In this document: in pieces, positions 1-6,076 of the stretch
Layout of the letters: every line of letters begins with the position of its first letter
Position numbering within the stretch: the first letter of the stretch is position 1
Notes under the pieces: generated by a model
Seen by the model: the letters and a program-made list of their open reading frames with translations, nothing else
Databases searched by the model: none
What the model was told of the DNA's origin: nothing
Source: Proteobacteria bacterium UBA1847
GTDB taxonomy: Bacteria > Pseudomonadota > Gammaproteobacteria > Steroidobacterales > Woeseiaceae
Assembly: GCA_002338605.1 (NCBI GenBank)
Contig: DDIP01000178.1
Coordinates: forward strand, 5,259-13,608
DNA length: 8,350 nt
Direction: 5' to 3'
Made by a program: the position numbers and the translations under genes

Positions 1-529
1 GTCTGACCTGGACGATCCGCAGCGTCGGGTGCTGGCCAGTACAGTCGACGGCATACGGTTGATTAACCTGTACGCCCCGAATGGCTCCGAAGTCGGGTCG
101 GAAAAGTACGCGTACAAGCTCGGCTGGCTCGCTGCGCTGCGAAACTACCTCAAGATCGAGATGAGCGAGCACGACAATATCGTCGTGCTGGGTGATTTCA
201 ATATCGCGCCTGCCGACGAAGATGTGCACGACCCGGAAGGCTGGGGCGACGCGATTCTGTGCAGCCCGGCCGAGCGAGCAGCGCTGCGGAAGGTTCTGGA
301 CCTGGGCCTGACCGATGTATTTCGTCTGTTCGAACACCCCGAAAAGACGTTCAGCTGGTGGGACTATCGTGCAGCCGGGTTTCGGCGCAATGCCGGACTG
401 AGAATCGATCTGATACTTTGCAACGAAGCCATGGCAAAGCGTTGCACGGCCTGCTATGTCGACAAGGAACCACGCGCCTGGGACCGACCATCCGATCACG
501 CGCCGGTGGTCGCGGAATTCGAGGCTTAA
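1..529 (+). CDS. xth: Exodeoxyribonuclease III, 3' part (5' end outside the window)
   Basis: This is the carboxy-terminal 175 residues of an exonuclease III/AP endonuclease, a Mg-dependent 3'-5' exonuclease and apurinic-site endonuclease of base excision repair. The frame is open from the window edge (first full codon at 2). A GTG at 29 is an internal valine, because the codons before it already read like the family (DDPQRRVLA followed by the TVDG strand). Visible motifs are YAPNG (71-85), the catalytic GDFNIAP with its Asp and Asn (191-211), FSWWDYR near 350-370, LRID near 400, and the terminal SDHAPV block containing the catalytic Asp-His (491-508). Family members are about 255-270 residues, so roughly 80-95 amino-terminal residues lie upstream of the window. 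All active-site blocks in the visible part are intact. No terminator is visible after the stop, so co-transcription with the next gene, about 100 bases on, is possible. Confidence 0.95.
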   Translation, partial: SDLDDPQRRVLASTVDGIRLINLYAPNGSEVGSEKYAYKLGWLAALRNYLKIEMSEHDNIVVLGDFNIAPADEDVHDPEGWGDAILCSPAERAALRKVLDLGLTDVFRLFEHPEKTFSWWDYRAAGFRRNAGLRIDLILCNEAMAKRCTACYVDKEPRAWDRPSDHAPVVAEFEA

Positions 530-622
530 GTTGTCAGCAAATGGCCACATAGCCATGTAACATATTCCCGAGAATCCTCCTTTACGCCCTTTATGCGCCG
601 TGTATCATGGCAGCCAACAGTT

Positions 623-626
623 GGAG
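623..626 (+). promoter_or_regulatory. Ribosome binding site (GGAG) favouring the ATG at 631
   Basis: GGAG lies four bases upstream of the ATG at 631. The alternative in-frame ATG at 607 has no purine-rich sequence at a usable distance. The spacing is short, so the choice is preferred rather than proven. Confidence 0.45.
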
Positions 627-630
627 TTTC

Positions 631-1668
631 ATGTCTCAGGACCGTCGCAATGATTACGATGTAACCAACACCGTGCAGGTCAGTCACCCTGCCTCGGTAC
701 GCAATGCTGTGCACGAACTTTTCGCCGAAGCCTTTCCCGGCATGTCCTTCGACAAATTGTGGCTGGCGTTTTACGATTTCGAACGTCTCTTTACCGGTCG
801 TTACCCTGGCTACAAGGGTTGCGATACAACCTACCACGATATGCAACACACGCTCGATATGACACTGGCGCTGGCTCGTCTCGTTGTCGGCTACGAACGC
901 AGTGTTGAACCGATCGATCGACTGGGTCCGGGCCGGGCCCAGATGGCCGTCGTAACATCCCTGTTTCATGACTCGGGTTACATTCGCCACGAGAAGCGTG
1001 ATGTGGACTACGCAAACGGCGCCGAATTTACGCTTTATCATGTTTCCCGCAGCGCTGACTTTCTGCGCCGCTACCTGCCGGAGCTCGGTATGGCCGAGTA
1101 TGTCGGTGTCAGCAGCATGATCGTGCATTTCACCGGCTACGAGCTGGACCTCGACAAGATCGAACTCGACGACCCGCGGGATATTATCTGCGGTCACCTG
1201 ATCGGCACAGCAGACCTGATCGCGCAGATGGCGGATCGCTGCTACCTCGAGAAATGTCGTGATCGCCTATACAAGGAATTCGTTGTTGGCGGGATCGCTG
1301 TCGAAAACGCCAGGCCTGGCGAATACATGGTGCGATACAAATCAGGCAAAGACCTGTTGATGAAGACACCGGCTTTCTACCAGCAAGTTACGCGTGAGCG
1401 ACTGAACTCAAAATTCAATCGTGCCTACCGCTATGCAGAGGTCCTGTACGGAGGTCGAAACCCGTACATCGAGGCTATCAAGACCAACATCACGCACCTG
1501 GTGAAGATCCTCAAGACCGACGACTGGTCGTTATTGCGGCGTGAGCCGGCTTATTTCCTCGGCATATCCAATGCCGTGCAAGAGATTGAACAGCTGGTTG
1601 CTCGCCAGCTCGCGTCGCTGAGGGGCACAAGCATCAAGGCTGACAAGCCTCTGCTCATGCCTGTTTGA
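631..1668 (+). CDS. HD-superfamily metal-dependent phosphohydrolase
   Basis: The 345-residue product carries an HD-domain metal site. In order are YHDMQHT (His69, Asp70, His73), the defining His-Asp pair in FHDSGY (113-114), a further His in IVHFTGYE (166) and Asp195 and Asp202 in GTADLIAQMAD. This spacing fits the HD superfamily, whose members hydrolyse phosphate esters of nucleotides or cyclic nucleotides with bound divalent metals. The substrate cannot be read from the sequence. The tyrosine-His motif and helical layout recall class I cyclic-nucleotide phosphodiesterases and HD-type signalling hydrolases, but there is no GGDEF, GAF, PAS or membrane segment. It appears cytosolic. The last ~140 residues form a helical extension without a recognised motif. 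The start at 631 is chosen for its GGAG; an ATG at 607 would add eight residues. The gene lies about 100 bases after exonuclease III on the same strand and ends 39 bases before a convergent gene. Confidence 0.82.
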   Translation: MSQDRRNDYDVTNTVQVSHPASVRNAVHELFAEAFPGMSFDKLWLAFYDFERLFTGRYPGYKGCDTTYHDMQHTLDMTLALARLVVGYERSVEPIDRLGPGRAQMAVVTSLFHDSGYIRHEKRDVDYANGAEFTLYHVSRSADFLRRYLPELGMAEYVGVSSMIVHFTGYELDLDKIELDDPRDIICGHLIGTADLIAQMADRCYLEKCRDRLYKEFVVGGIAVENARPGEYMVRYKSGKDLLMKTPAFYQQVTRERLNSKFNRAYRYAEVLYGGRNPYIEAIKTNITHLVKILKTDDWSLLRREPAYFLGISNAVQEIEQLVARQLASLRGTSIKADKPLLMPV

Positions 1669-1707
1669 CGGCTGCGCACAATTGAATAATCGTAGAATTT
1701 CGATTCG

Positions 1708-2169
1708 TTACTCATTGTTTTCCTCGCGCCACAGGCGCAGCGCATAGTATTGCTTGCGCGTCAGTTTTCGATTCGCATAAAAGGCTGCGAACCCTGCTGC
1801 CACGACAGCAAAAAAACCATCGGCAACCGTCAGAACTTTGTCGAAAAAGACTGGCCACGTCATGGTCGTGACGGATTGCAGGACATGCAGGGTTGCTGTG
1901 CCCTCAACCTCTGCTGTCACTGACGCCGCCACGATCACGTTCGCAATCAAGGAGCCAGTCAGCGCGAGGACCGCCGCCAGCGTCGGGAAGCGCCAGTCCA
2001 GGCCACGCCCTGTCAGGCGAATGGCGAAACCGAGGAAGATGCCGAGTACGACTGTGAACCACGGAAAGACTTTATTGAGTAACGCCGACAAAGTCACCCA
2101 GAACAGGCTGAAAACGATAATTGCAATCAGTCCAAAAACCACTGCATGGCGAAACGATTGTGCGTTCAC
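1708..2169 (-). CDS. Small four-helix membrane protein of unknown function
   Basis: I do not recognise a named family. The product is 153 residues from the preferred GTG start, with four hydrophobic stretches at about residues 9-31, 36-52, 62-84 and 108-131. The loop between helices 2 and 3 reads FAIRLTGRGLDWRF, and the charged carboxy terminus (KLTRKQYYALRLWREENNE) is probably cytoplasmic. It is almost certainly an inner-membrane protein. The GTG at 2169 is preferred because GGAGGT sits seven bases before it. An ATG at 2265 would add 32 residues that are charged and Gly/Ala-rich, unlike the rest, and has no good Shine-Dalgarno. The gene is transcribed away from the sugar operon and converges on the HD hydrolase gene, so it is probably its own unit. 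No catalytic motif is visible. Confidence 0.7.
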   Translation of the reverse strand: MNAQSFRHAVVFGLIAIIVFSLFWVTLSALLNKVFPWFTVVLGIFLGFAIRLTGRGLDWRFPTLAAVLALTGSLIANVIVAASVTAEVEGTATLHVLQSVTTMTWPVFFDKVLTVADGFFAVVAAGFAAFYANRKLTRKQYYALRLWREENNE

Positions 2170-2175
2170 CAGCCG

Positions 2176-2181
2176 ACCTCC
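2176..2181 (-). promoter_or_regulatory. Strong ribosome binding site (GGAGGT) that decides a GTG start
   Basis: On the minus strand GGAGG is followed seven bases later by a GTG (2169-2167) in the frame of the membrane-protein gene. It is a much better initiation context than the ATG at 2265, which is preceded only by a weak purine run. Confidence 0.6.
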
Positions 2182-2260
2182 GTCGGCGGCCGTGGCTTCA
2201 ACACCTTCACCGCGACCATGCCGTTTTCGCAAGCGGAGAACACTTTTCTCGTGTGGGCTG

Positions 2261-2288
2261 TTCATACTCTATGTCTGTAAGCCGCCAA
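2261..2288 (-). promoter_or_regulatory. Possible sigma-70-like promoter for the membrane-protein gene
   Basis: On the minus strand TTGGCG (2288-2283) and TATGAA (2266-2261) are separated by 16 bases. Each hexamer matches four of six consensus positions. If used, transcription would start downstream of the ATG at 2265, which agrees with the GTG start at 2169. Matches of this quality occur often by chance. Confidence 0.22.
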
Positions 2289-2366
2289 TGTGATAACGCC
2301 GGACTGTGGGCCCATGAAATTACCATCTAATCGGGCCAAAGTCGTTCTGATCACAAGGACGGCATC

Positions 2367-2435
2367 ATGCGCCTGCGTGGCGGCATTACGTGCCGATGTC
2401 GATGCCTGATCGCGAGATTTGTTGTGATTCTGTGA
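2367..2435 (+). CDS. Candidate 22-residue leader peptide or small protein
   Basis: A short frame begins ATG at 2367 and ends TGA at 2433-2435, 71 bases before the first sugar gene. AAGGA at 2355-2359 lies seven bases before the ATG, as good as any ribosome site in the window. The peptide begins MRLRGGI, has an alternating TCRCRC segment (three Cys and five Arg in all) and ends in a hydrophobic FVVIL. It could be a translated leader that affects expression of the operon, a small membrane-associated peptide, or a chance frame. At this length coding statistics cannot decide. Confidence 0.25.
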   Translation: MRLRGGITCRCRCLIARFVVIL

Positions 2436-2458
2436 CGCATCAGTAGCTTAACGTTGTT

Positions 2459-2493
2459 GATAAAGCGATAATTCTGGCCGAGCGATAAAGCGA
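2459..2493 (+). repeat. 10-bp direct repeat GATAAAGCGA, 25-base period
   Basis: GATAAAGCGA occurs exactly at 2459-2468 and 2484-2493, with a third partial copy (GCGATAA) at 2465-2471. The second copy runs into the AAGGA ribosome binding site (2493-2497) of the first operon gene. A 25-base period places both copies on nearly the same face of the helix, as in some activator or repressor sites, but a chance duplication is possible. Confidence 0.4.
2467..2472 (+). promoter_or_regulatory. Possible -10 element (GATAAT) of the sugar operon
   Basis: GATAAT matches five of six bases of the sigma-70 -10 consensus and would give a leader of about 28 bases before the ATG at 2507. No recognisable -35 hexamer lies 16-18 bases upstream, so the site would need an activator or is not a promoter. 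The flanking direct repeat would suit a regulator. Confidence 0.25.
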
Positions 2494-2506
2494 AGGACTG
2501 AGCGCG

Positions 2507-3274
2507 ATGAAAGTGGTGATTCTCGCCGGCGGCTATGGCACCCGGCTTTCCGAGGAAACAGAGATACTGCCAAAGCCGATGATCGAAATTGGCGGCCGCC
2601 CGCTCTTGTGGCACCTGATGAAGTCATTCGCCGAACAGGGTTTCAATGAGTTCATTGTTGCACTCGGCTACAAGGGCGATGTCATCAAGCGTTACTTCAT
2701 GCATTACGCTGACACAGTATCGGACCTGAAGGTCGATCTCGGCGATGGCACGACGGAACGCCGCGGCAAGCTCCGCGAAGACTGGAAAATCGAGCTTGTC
2801 GATACCGGCCAGGACACAATGACCGGTGGACGGCTGAAGCGGCTGCGCGATCATCTCGACGATACGTTTATATTTACCTATGGCGATGGACTCTCGACTG
2901 TCGATATTTCAAAGCTCGTTAAGTTCCATCGTTCGCATGGCAAACTCGCCACAGTAACCGCCGTTCGCCCGCCTTCCAAGTTCGGCATCTTGCAACTCAA
3001 TGGCAGTTGCGTGACCAAATTTGCCGAGAAACCTGCGGATGCAGCGTCCTATATCAACGGCGGCTTTTTTGTCGTTGAACCCGATGCGATTGATCGTATC
3101 GACGGTGATGCGACGCCGTGGGAGCGAGATCCTTGCGAGTCACTGGCGAGCGATGGGCAGCTCGAAGCCTACGTGCATGACGGGTATTGGCAGTGTGTCG
3201 ACACACTGCACGAATTGCGGCTGTTGCGAAACGCCTGGAATAACGGGGAGGCCGCTTGGAAGATCTGGCGCTGA
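2507..3274 (+). CDS. rfbF: Glucose-1-phosphate cytidylyltransferase
   Basis: This enzyme couples CTP to alpha-D-glucose 1-phosphate, giving CDP-glucose and pyrophosphate, the entry to CDP-deoxysugars of surface polysaccharides. The 255-residue product is full length for the RfbF/DdhA family. It begins with the nucleotide-binding LAGGYGTRLSEET (residues 6-18) and the lysine in LPKPM (Lys23). It continues with LGYKGDVIKRYF (53-64), the metal-binding YGDGL (125-129), FAEKP (172-176), INGGFFV (183-189) and WQCVDT (228-233), whose Asp is the second expected metal ligand. The GGYGTRL and YKGDVIK blocks, with WQCVDT, separate it from RmlA (dTDP-glucose) and GalU. AAGGA at 2493-2497 lies nine bases before the ATG. 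It is the first gene of a six-gene operon, and its 3' end overlaps the next gene by 19 bases. Confidence 0.94.
   Translation: MKVVILAGGYGTRLSEETEILPKPMIEIGGRPLLWHLMKSFAEQGFNEFIVALGYKGDVIKRYFMHYADTVSDLKVDLGDGTTERRGKLREDWKIELVDTGQDTMTGGRLKRLRDHLDDTFIFTYGDGLSTVDISKLVKFHRSHGKLATVTAVRPPSKFGILQLNGSCVTKFAEKPADAASYINGGFFVVEPDAIDRIDGDATPWERDPCESLASDGQLEAYVHDGYWQCVDTLHELRLLRNAWNNGEAAWKIWR
3245..3251 (+). promoter_or_regulatory. Ribosome binding site (GGGGAGG) supporting a TTG start
   Basis: GGGGAGG lies inside the end of the cytidylyltransferase gene, four bases before the TTG at 3256. An in-frame TAA at 3241-3243 rules out any start further upstream, so TTG is the best available initiation codon for the dehydratase. 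Confidence 0.6.
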
Positions 3275-4320
3275 ATCCGTCATTCTGGGACGCCAAACGA
3301 GTTCTCGTCACCGGCCACACCGGGTTCAAAGGTGGCTGGCTGGCCATCTGGCTGCAGCGACTCGGCGCCGACGTTGCCGGATTCGCACTTCCCGCCGCTA
3401 CCGAACCGAATTTCTTTGATGCCGCTCGGGTTGCAAACACATTGCAGTCAGAAATCGGCGATATCCGGGACCTCGATCATCTCGCTCAGTTTGTTGCCGC
3501 CTTTCGACCCGAAATCATAATTCACATGGCAGCCCAGTCGCTGGTTCGACGCTCATACGCTGACCCGATTAAAACCTTCACTTCGAACGTCATCGGCACC
3601 GTCAATATCCTGGAGGCAGCCAGGCGATGCGACAGTGTTGCTGCCGTTGTCAATGTAACAACCGATAAGTGCTATGAGAATCTCGAGCGCGAAGCAGGCT
3701 ACCGGGAGGACGAACCACTCGGCGGTCATGATCCCTACTCCAGCAGCAAGGGTTGTGCCGAATTGGTCACATCGTCTTACCGGCGATCGTATTCGCTGCC
3801 GGTCGCCAGCGCGCGCGCCGGCAATGTGATCGGCGGCGGGGATTGGGCCGAGGACCGACTGATTCCGGATATGGTTCGTTCGTTCATTGCGGGCGACGCC
3901 GCAAGCATTCGAAATCCTGCGTCAACGCGCCCTTGGCAGCATGTACTTGAGCCACTGCACGGCTACCTCGCTCTCGGCGAACGGGTCTGTAAGGACCCGA
4001 CATTCTATACCGAGGCCTGGAATTTCGGCCCCGATGACAGAGACGCAAGACCTGTTGAATGGCTGGCTGACCGCCTTTGCGCGCTGTGGTCGAACGGCGC
4101 TGGCTGGTCAAACACGGCCGATCCTGAACAGCTCCATGAAGCGGGATTTTTGCGGCTCAATTGTGACAAGGCGAAGCAACGGCTCGGCTGGCATCCTCGG
4201 TTGCCGCTCGAGCAGGCCTTGTCCTGGACGGTTGACTGGTACAAAGCTTTCCAGGCAGGCGACGATGTTCGAGCCCTGACCGAGTCGCAGATTTCCAGTT
4301 TCGAAACGGGCGAAACATGA
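3256..4320 (+). CDS. rfbG: CDP-glucose 4,6-dehydratase
   Basis: This enzyme converts CDP-D-glucose to CDP-4-dehydro-6-deoxy-D-glucose using tightly bound NAD. The 354-residue product is an extended short-chain dehydrogenase/reductase of the expected length (about 355-365). The Rossmann motif TGHTGFKG is at residues 19-26, followed by GDIRD (68-72) and HMAAQSLVR (90-98). The catalytic dehydratase block TTDKCYEN is at 135-142, where Asp137-Lys138 replace the residues seen in ordinary epimerases. The YSSSK Tyr-Lys pair is at 161 and 165, and GGGDWAEDRLIPD lies near 193-205. GHTGFKG with TTDKCYEN is typical of RfbG rather than RmlB. The gene starts with TTG inside the preceding gene and ends with an ATGA overlap with the next, so translation is probably coupled on both sides. 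Confidence 0.94.
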   Translation: MEDLALNPSFWDAKRVLVTGHTGFKGGWLAIWLQRLGADVAGFALPAATEPNFFDAARVANTLQSEIGDIRDLDHLAQFVAAFRPEIIIHMAAQSLVRRSYADPIKTFTSNVIGTVNILEAARRCDSVAAVVNVTTDKCYENLEREAGYREDEPLGGHDPYSSSKGCAELVTSSYRRSYSLPVASARAGNVIGGGDWAEDRLIPDMVRSFIAGDAASIRNPASTRPWQHVLEPLHGYLALGERVCKDPTFYTEAWNFGPDDRDARPVEWLADRLCALWSNGAGWSNTADPEQLHEAGFLRLNCDKAKQRLGWHPRLPLEQALSWTVDWYKAFQAGDDVRALTESQISSFETGET

Positions 4321-5549
4321 TGACATCCGTTTGCCGATTTTGTGCGACTGCGCTCGAACATGACCTGGTTGATCTGGGCATGTCACCGGTTTCGAACTCG
4401 TTCATCCGGCCTGACCGTGCTCAGGAACCGGAACCATTTTATCCGTTGCACGCCTTTGTCTGTTCAAACTGCTTCCTGGTGCAGCTTGAGGAGTTCGAAA
4501 CAGCCGATAAGATATTCAGCGACTACGTTTACTTTTCTTCCTATTCCACGAGCTGGCTGGCACATGCTCGAAAGTTTGTTAACGAAGCGATTGAGCGTTT
4601 TGGGTATAACTCTGATTCGCTGGTCATCGAGGTTGCCAGCAACGACGGTTATCTGTTGCAGTATTTCAAGGAACGCGATGTGCCGGTTCTCGGTATCGAG
4701 CCGGCGAGTAACGTTGCCGAAGTCGCGCGTGCAGCAGGAATAGAAACAATTGACGAATTCTTTGGCGTTGCCCTGGCCAAACGACTTCGGTCAAAAGGCT
4801 ACGTTTGTGACCTGCTGGTCGGCAACAACGTACTTGCGCACGTTCCGGATATCAATGATTTCGTGGGAGGTCTCGGTATCGTACTCAACCAGGACGGCGT
4901 TTTGAGTATGGAGTTTCCTCACCTGTTGAAACTGATAGAGCAAACGCAGTTCGATACCATCTATCACGAACATTTTTCCTATCTGTCGCTATCGACTGTA
5001 CAGAAAATATTCGCACATCACGGCCTGCAGGTTTTCGATGTCCAGGAACTCCCGACACATGGTGGTTCGCTGCGGGTCTATGCTCAACATGCCGGCGGAA
5101 AACATGCGACCGGTGCAACTGTACAGAAAGTCCTGAAAGACGAACGCGCAGCAAGACTCGACAGCCTTGACGGATACCGGGGTTTTTCCGACAAGGTTCT
5201 GAAAGTGAAAGCCGATTTACGCAAGTTTCTTGACGGCGCCGCCAGACAGGGCAAGACGGTTGTCGGCTATGGTGCCCCCGCAAAAGGCAATACACTGCTG
5301 AATTTTTGCGCCGTTGGGCCTGATGTCATCGCCTACACGGTGGATCGCAACCCACATAAACAGCAGCTCCTGTTGCCCGGTACACATATCCCGGTACACG
5401 CACCCGAAAAGATCGCGGAAACCCGGCCCGACTATGTCCTTATTTTACCCTGGAACCTCAAAGACGAAGTTGTCGAACAGATGGCCGGGATTCGCGAATG
5501 GGGTGGAAAGTTTGTCGTGCCGATTCCGGAGCTCAAGGTGATCGAGTGA
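4317..5549 (+). CDS. SAM-dependent sugar C-methyltransferase (TylC3/NovU/TcaB9 type)
   Basis: The 410-residue product has the three-part plan of NDP-ketosugar C-methyltransferases. First comes an amino-terminal zinc-binding domain with CRFC (Cys6, Cys9) and CSNC (Cys49, Cys52). The SAM-binding fold follows, with VIEVASNDGYLLQYF (103-117). Then comes YHEHFSY (216-222), containing the His-Glu-His residues used as catalytic base in the characterised family. The carboxy-terminal domain carries VVGYGAPAKGNTLLNF (315-330). Known members methylate C-3 (TylC3, TcaB9) or C-5 (NovU) of NDP-4-keto-6-deoxysugars. Here the likely substrate is the CDP-4-keto sugar made by the two preceding enzymes. Whether C-3 or C-5 is methylated cannot be read from the sequence. 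There is no good Shine-Dalgarno; the ATG overlaps the previous TGA (ATGA), so translation is probably coupled. A second ATG follows immediately at 4320. Confidence 0.9.
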   Translation: MMTSVCRFCATALEHDLVDLGMSPVSNSFIRPDRAQEPEPFYPLHAFVCSNCFLVQLEEFETADKIFSDYVYFSSYSTSWLAHARKFVNEAIERFGYNSDSLVIEVASNDGYLLQYFKERDVPVLGIEPASNVAEVARAAGIETIDEFFGVALAKRLRSKGYVCDLLVGNNVLAHVPDINDFVGGLGIVLNQDGVLSMEFPHLLKLIEQTQFDTIYHEHFSYLSLSTVQKIFAHHGLQVFDVQELPTHGGSLRVYAQHAGGKHATGATVQKVLKDERAARLDSLDGYRGFSDKVLKVKADLRKFLDGAARQGKTVVGYGAPAKGNTLLNFCAVGPDVIAYTVDRNPHKQQLLLPGTHIPVHAPEKIAETRPDYVLILPWNLKDEVVEQMAGIREWGGKFVVPIPELKVIE

Positions 5550-6076
5550 AATTCATTCCGACATCAATCGACGGTGCGTTTCTTATTGAAATTGAGCCTG
5601 CCGAGGACGAGCGAGGGTACTTCGGCCGCACGCGGTCGGATGATGATTTCACCACGCAGGGTTTGAACAACAATCTTTCGGAATGCAGTCTCTCTGCAAA
5701 TCATCTTCGTGGAACCTTGCGTGGCATGCACTACCAGCGGGCACCGGATGTCGAAACCAAACTGGTGACCTGTATTCGCGGGTCTATTTTCGACGCTATT
5801 ATCGACCTGAGAAAAGAGTCACCGACTTATATGAACAGCTTCACGGCGGAGCTGTTCCTGGAGAACCGCCTGTCACTCTACATCCCCCCCGGTGTCGCGC
5901 ACGGCTTCCTGACATTGGAGGACCACAGTTACGTCCAATACCAGATTGACGGCAGGTATGTCCCGGATGCCGCGCGCGGCGTCCGCTGGAACGATCCGGC
6001 CTTCGACATTGACTGGCCGTTTGAGCCGGGCGTGATCTCGACACGGGATCTCGCCTTCGAGGACTACCGGGCTTGA
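5546..6076 (+). CDS. RmlC-type NDP-4-keto-6-deoxyhexose 3,5- or 5-epimerase
   Basis: This is a cupin-fold sugar epimerase of 176 residues, the usual RmlC length. EDERGYFGR is at 20-28, LRGTLRGMHYQ at 54-64 with the catalytic His62, TKLV at 71-74 with Lys72, and PPGVAHGFL at 114-122. Tyr132 sits where RmlC has its catalytic tyrosine, and WNDPAFDIDWP near 148-158 supplies the conserved Asp. The catalytic set therefore looks intact. Canonical RmlC acts on the dTDP sugar; here the neighbours make a CDP sugar, so the substrate is inferred to be CDP-linked. The start is GTG at 5546, overlapping the previous stop (GTGA), with AAGG at 5535-5538 seven bases upstream. A further upstream ATG in the same frame lies inside the methyltransferase gene and would add residues foreign to the family. 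I give no symbol because the substrate differs from rfbC/rmlC. Confidence 0.9.
   Translation: MKFIPTSIDGAFLIEIEPAEDERGYFGRTRSDDDFTTQGLNNNLSECSLSANHLRGTLRGMHYQRAPDVETKLVTCIRGSIFDAIIDLRKESPTYMNSFTAELFLENRLSLYIPPGVAHGFLTLEDHSYVQYQIDGRYVPDAARGVRWNDPAFDIDWPFEPGVISTRDLAFEDYRA

Larger units (their letters stand above)
2170..2506. other. Divergent intergenic interval upstream of the sugar operon
   Basis: This interval of about 340 bases separates the minus-strand membrane-protein gene (short start) from the first operon gene. It holds a weak minus-strand promoter candidate (2261-2288), an extended -10-like TGTGATAAC on the plus strand (2289-2297), a 22-codon reading frame with a good Shine-Dalgarno (2355-2435), a -10-like GATAAT (2467-2472) and a 10-bp direct repeat (2459-2493). 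No strong -35/-10 pair, tRNA, convincing rho-independent terminator or JUMPstart/ops element was found. It is the likely site of operon control. Confidence 0.55.

Noticed and set aside
541..556. Inverted repeat ATGGC/GCCAT after the exonuclease gene
   Set aside because: It is a five-pair stem with a six-base loop and no T tract. It may be chance and does not look like a terminator.
526..1197. 223-codon open frame on the minus strand
   Set aside because: It lies antisense to the HD hydrolase gene, whose metal-binding motifs are convincing. Its product resembles no family and it is a codon-bias shadow.
1688..1705. Possible terminator hairpin between the convergent genes (AATCG/CGATT)
   Set aside because: The stem is five mostly AT-rich pairs with an eight-base loop and no following T run, too weak to call.
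2368..2392. Possible JUMPstart/ops element (GGCGGCATTACG)
   Set aside because: Only GGCGG matches the ops core GGCGGTAGCG, and the rest of the conserved JUMPstart sequence is missing.
2314..2409. 31-codon plus-strand frame in the intergenic interval
   Set aside because: It has no good Shine-Dalgarno and overlaps the better-supported 22-codon frame in another phase.
5498..5545. Upstream ATG extension of the epimerase
   Set aside because: The 16 added residues lie inside the methyltransferase gene and do not match RmlC amino termini. GTG 5546 with AAGG and the GTGA overlap is better.
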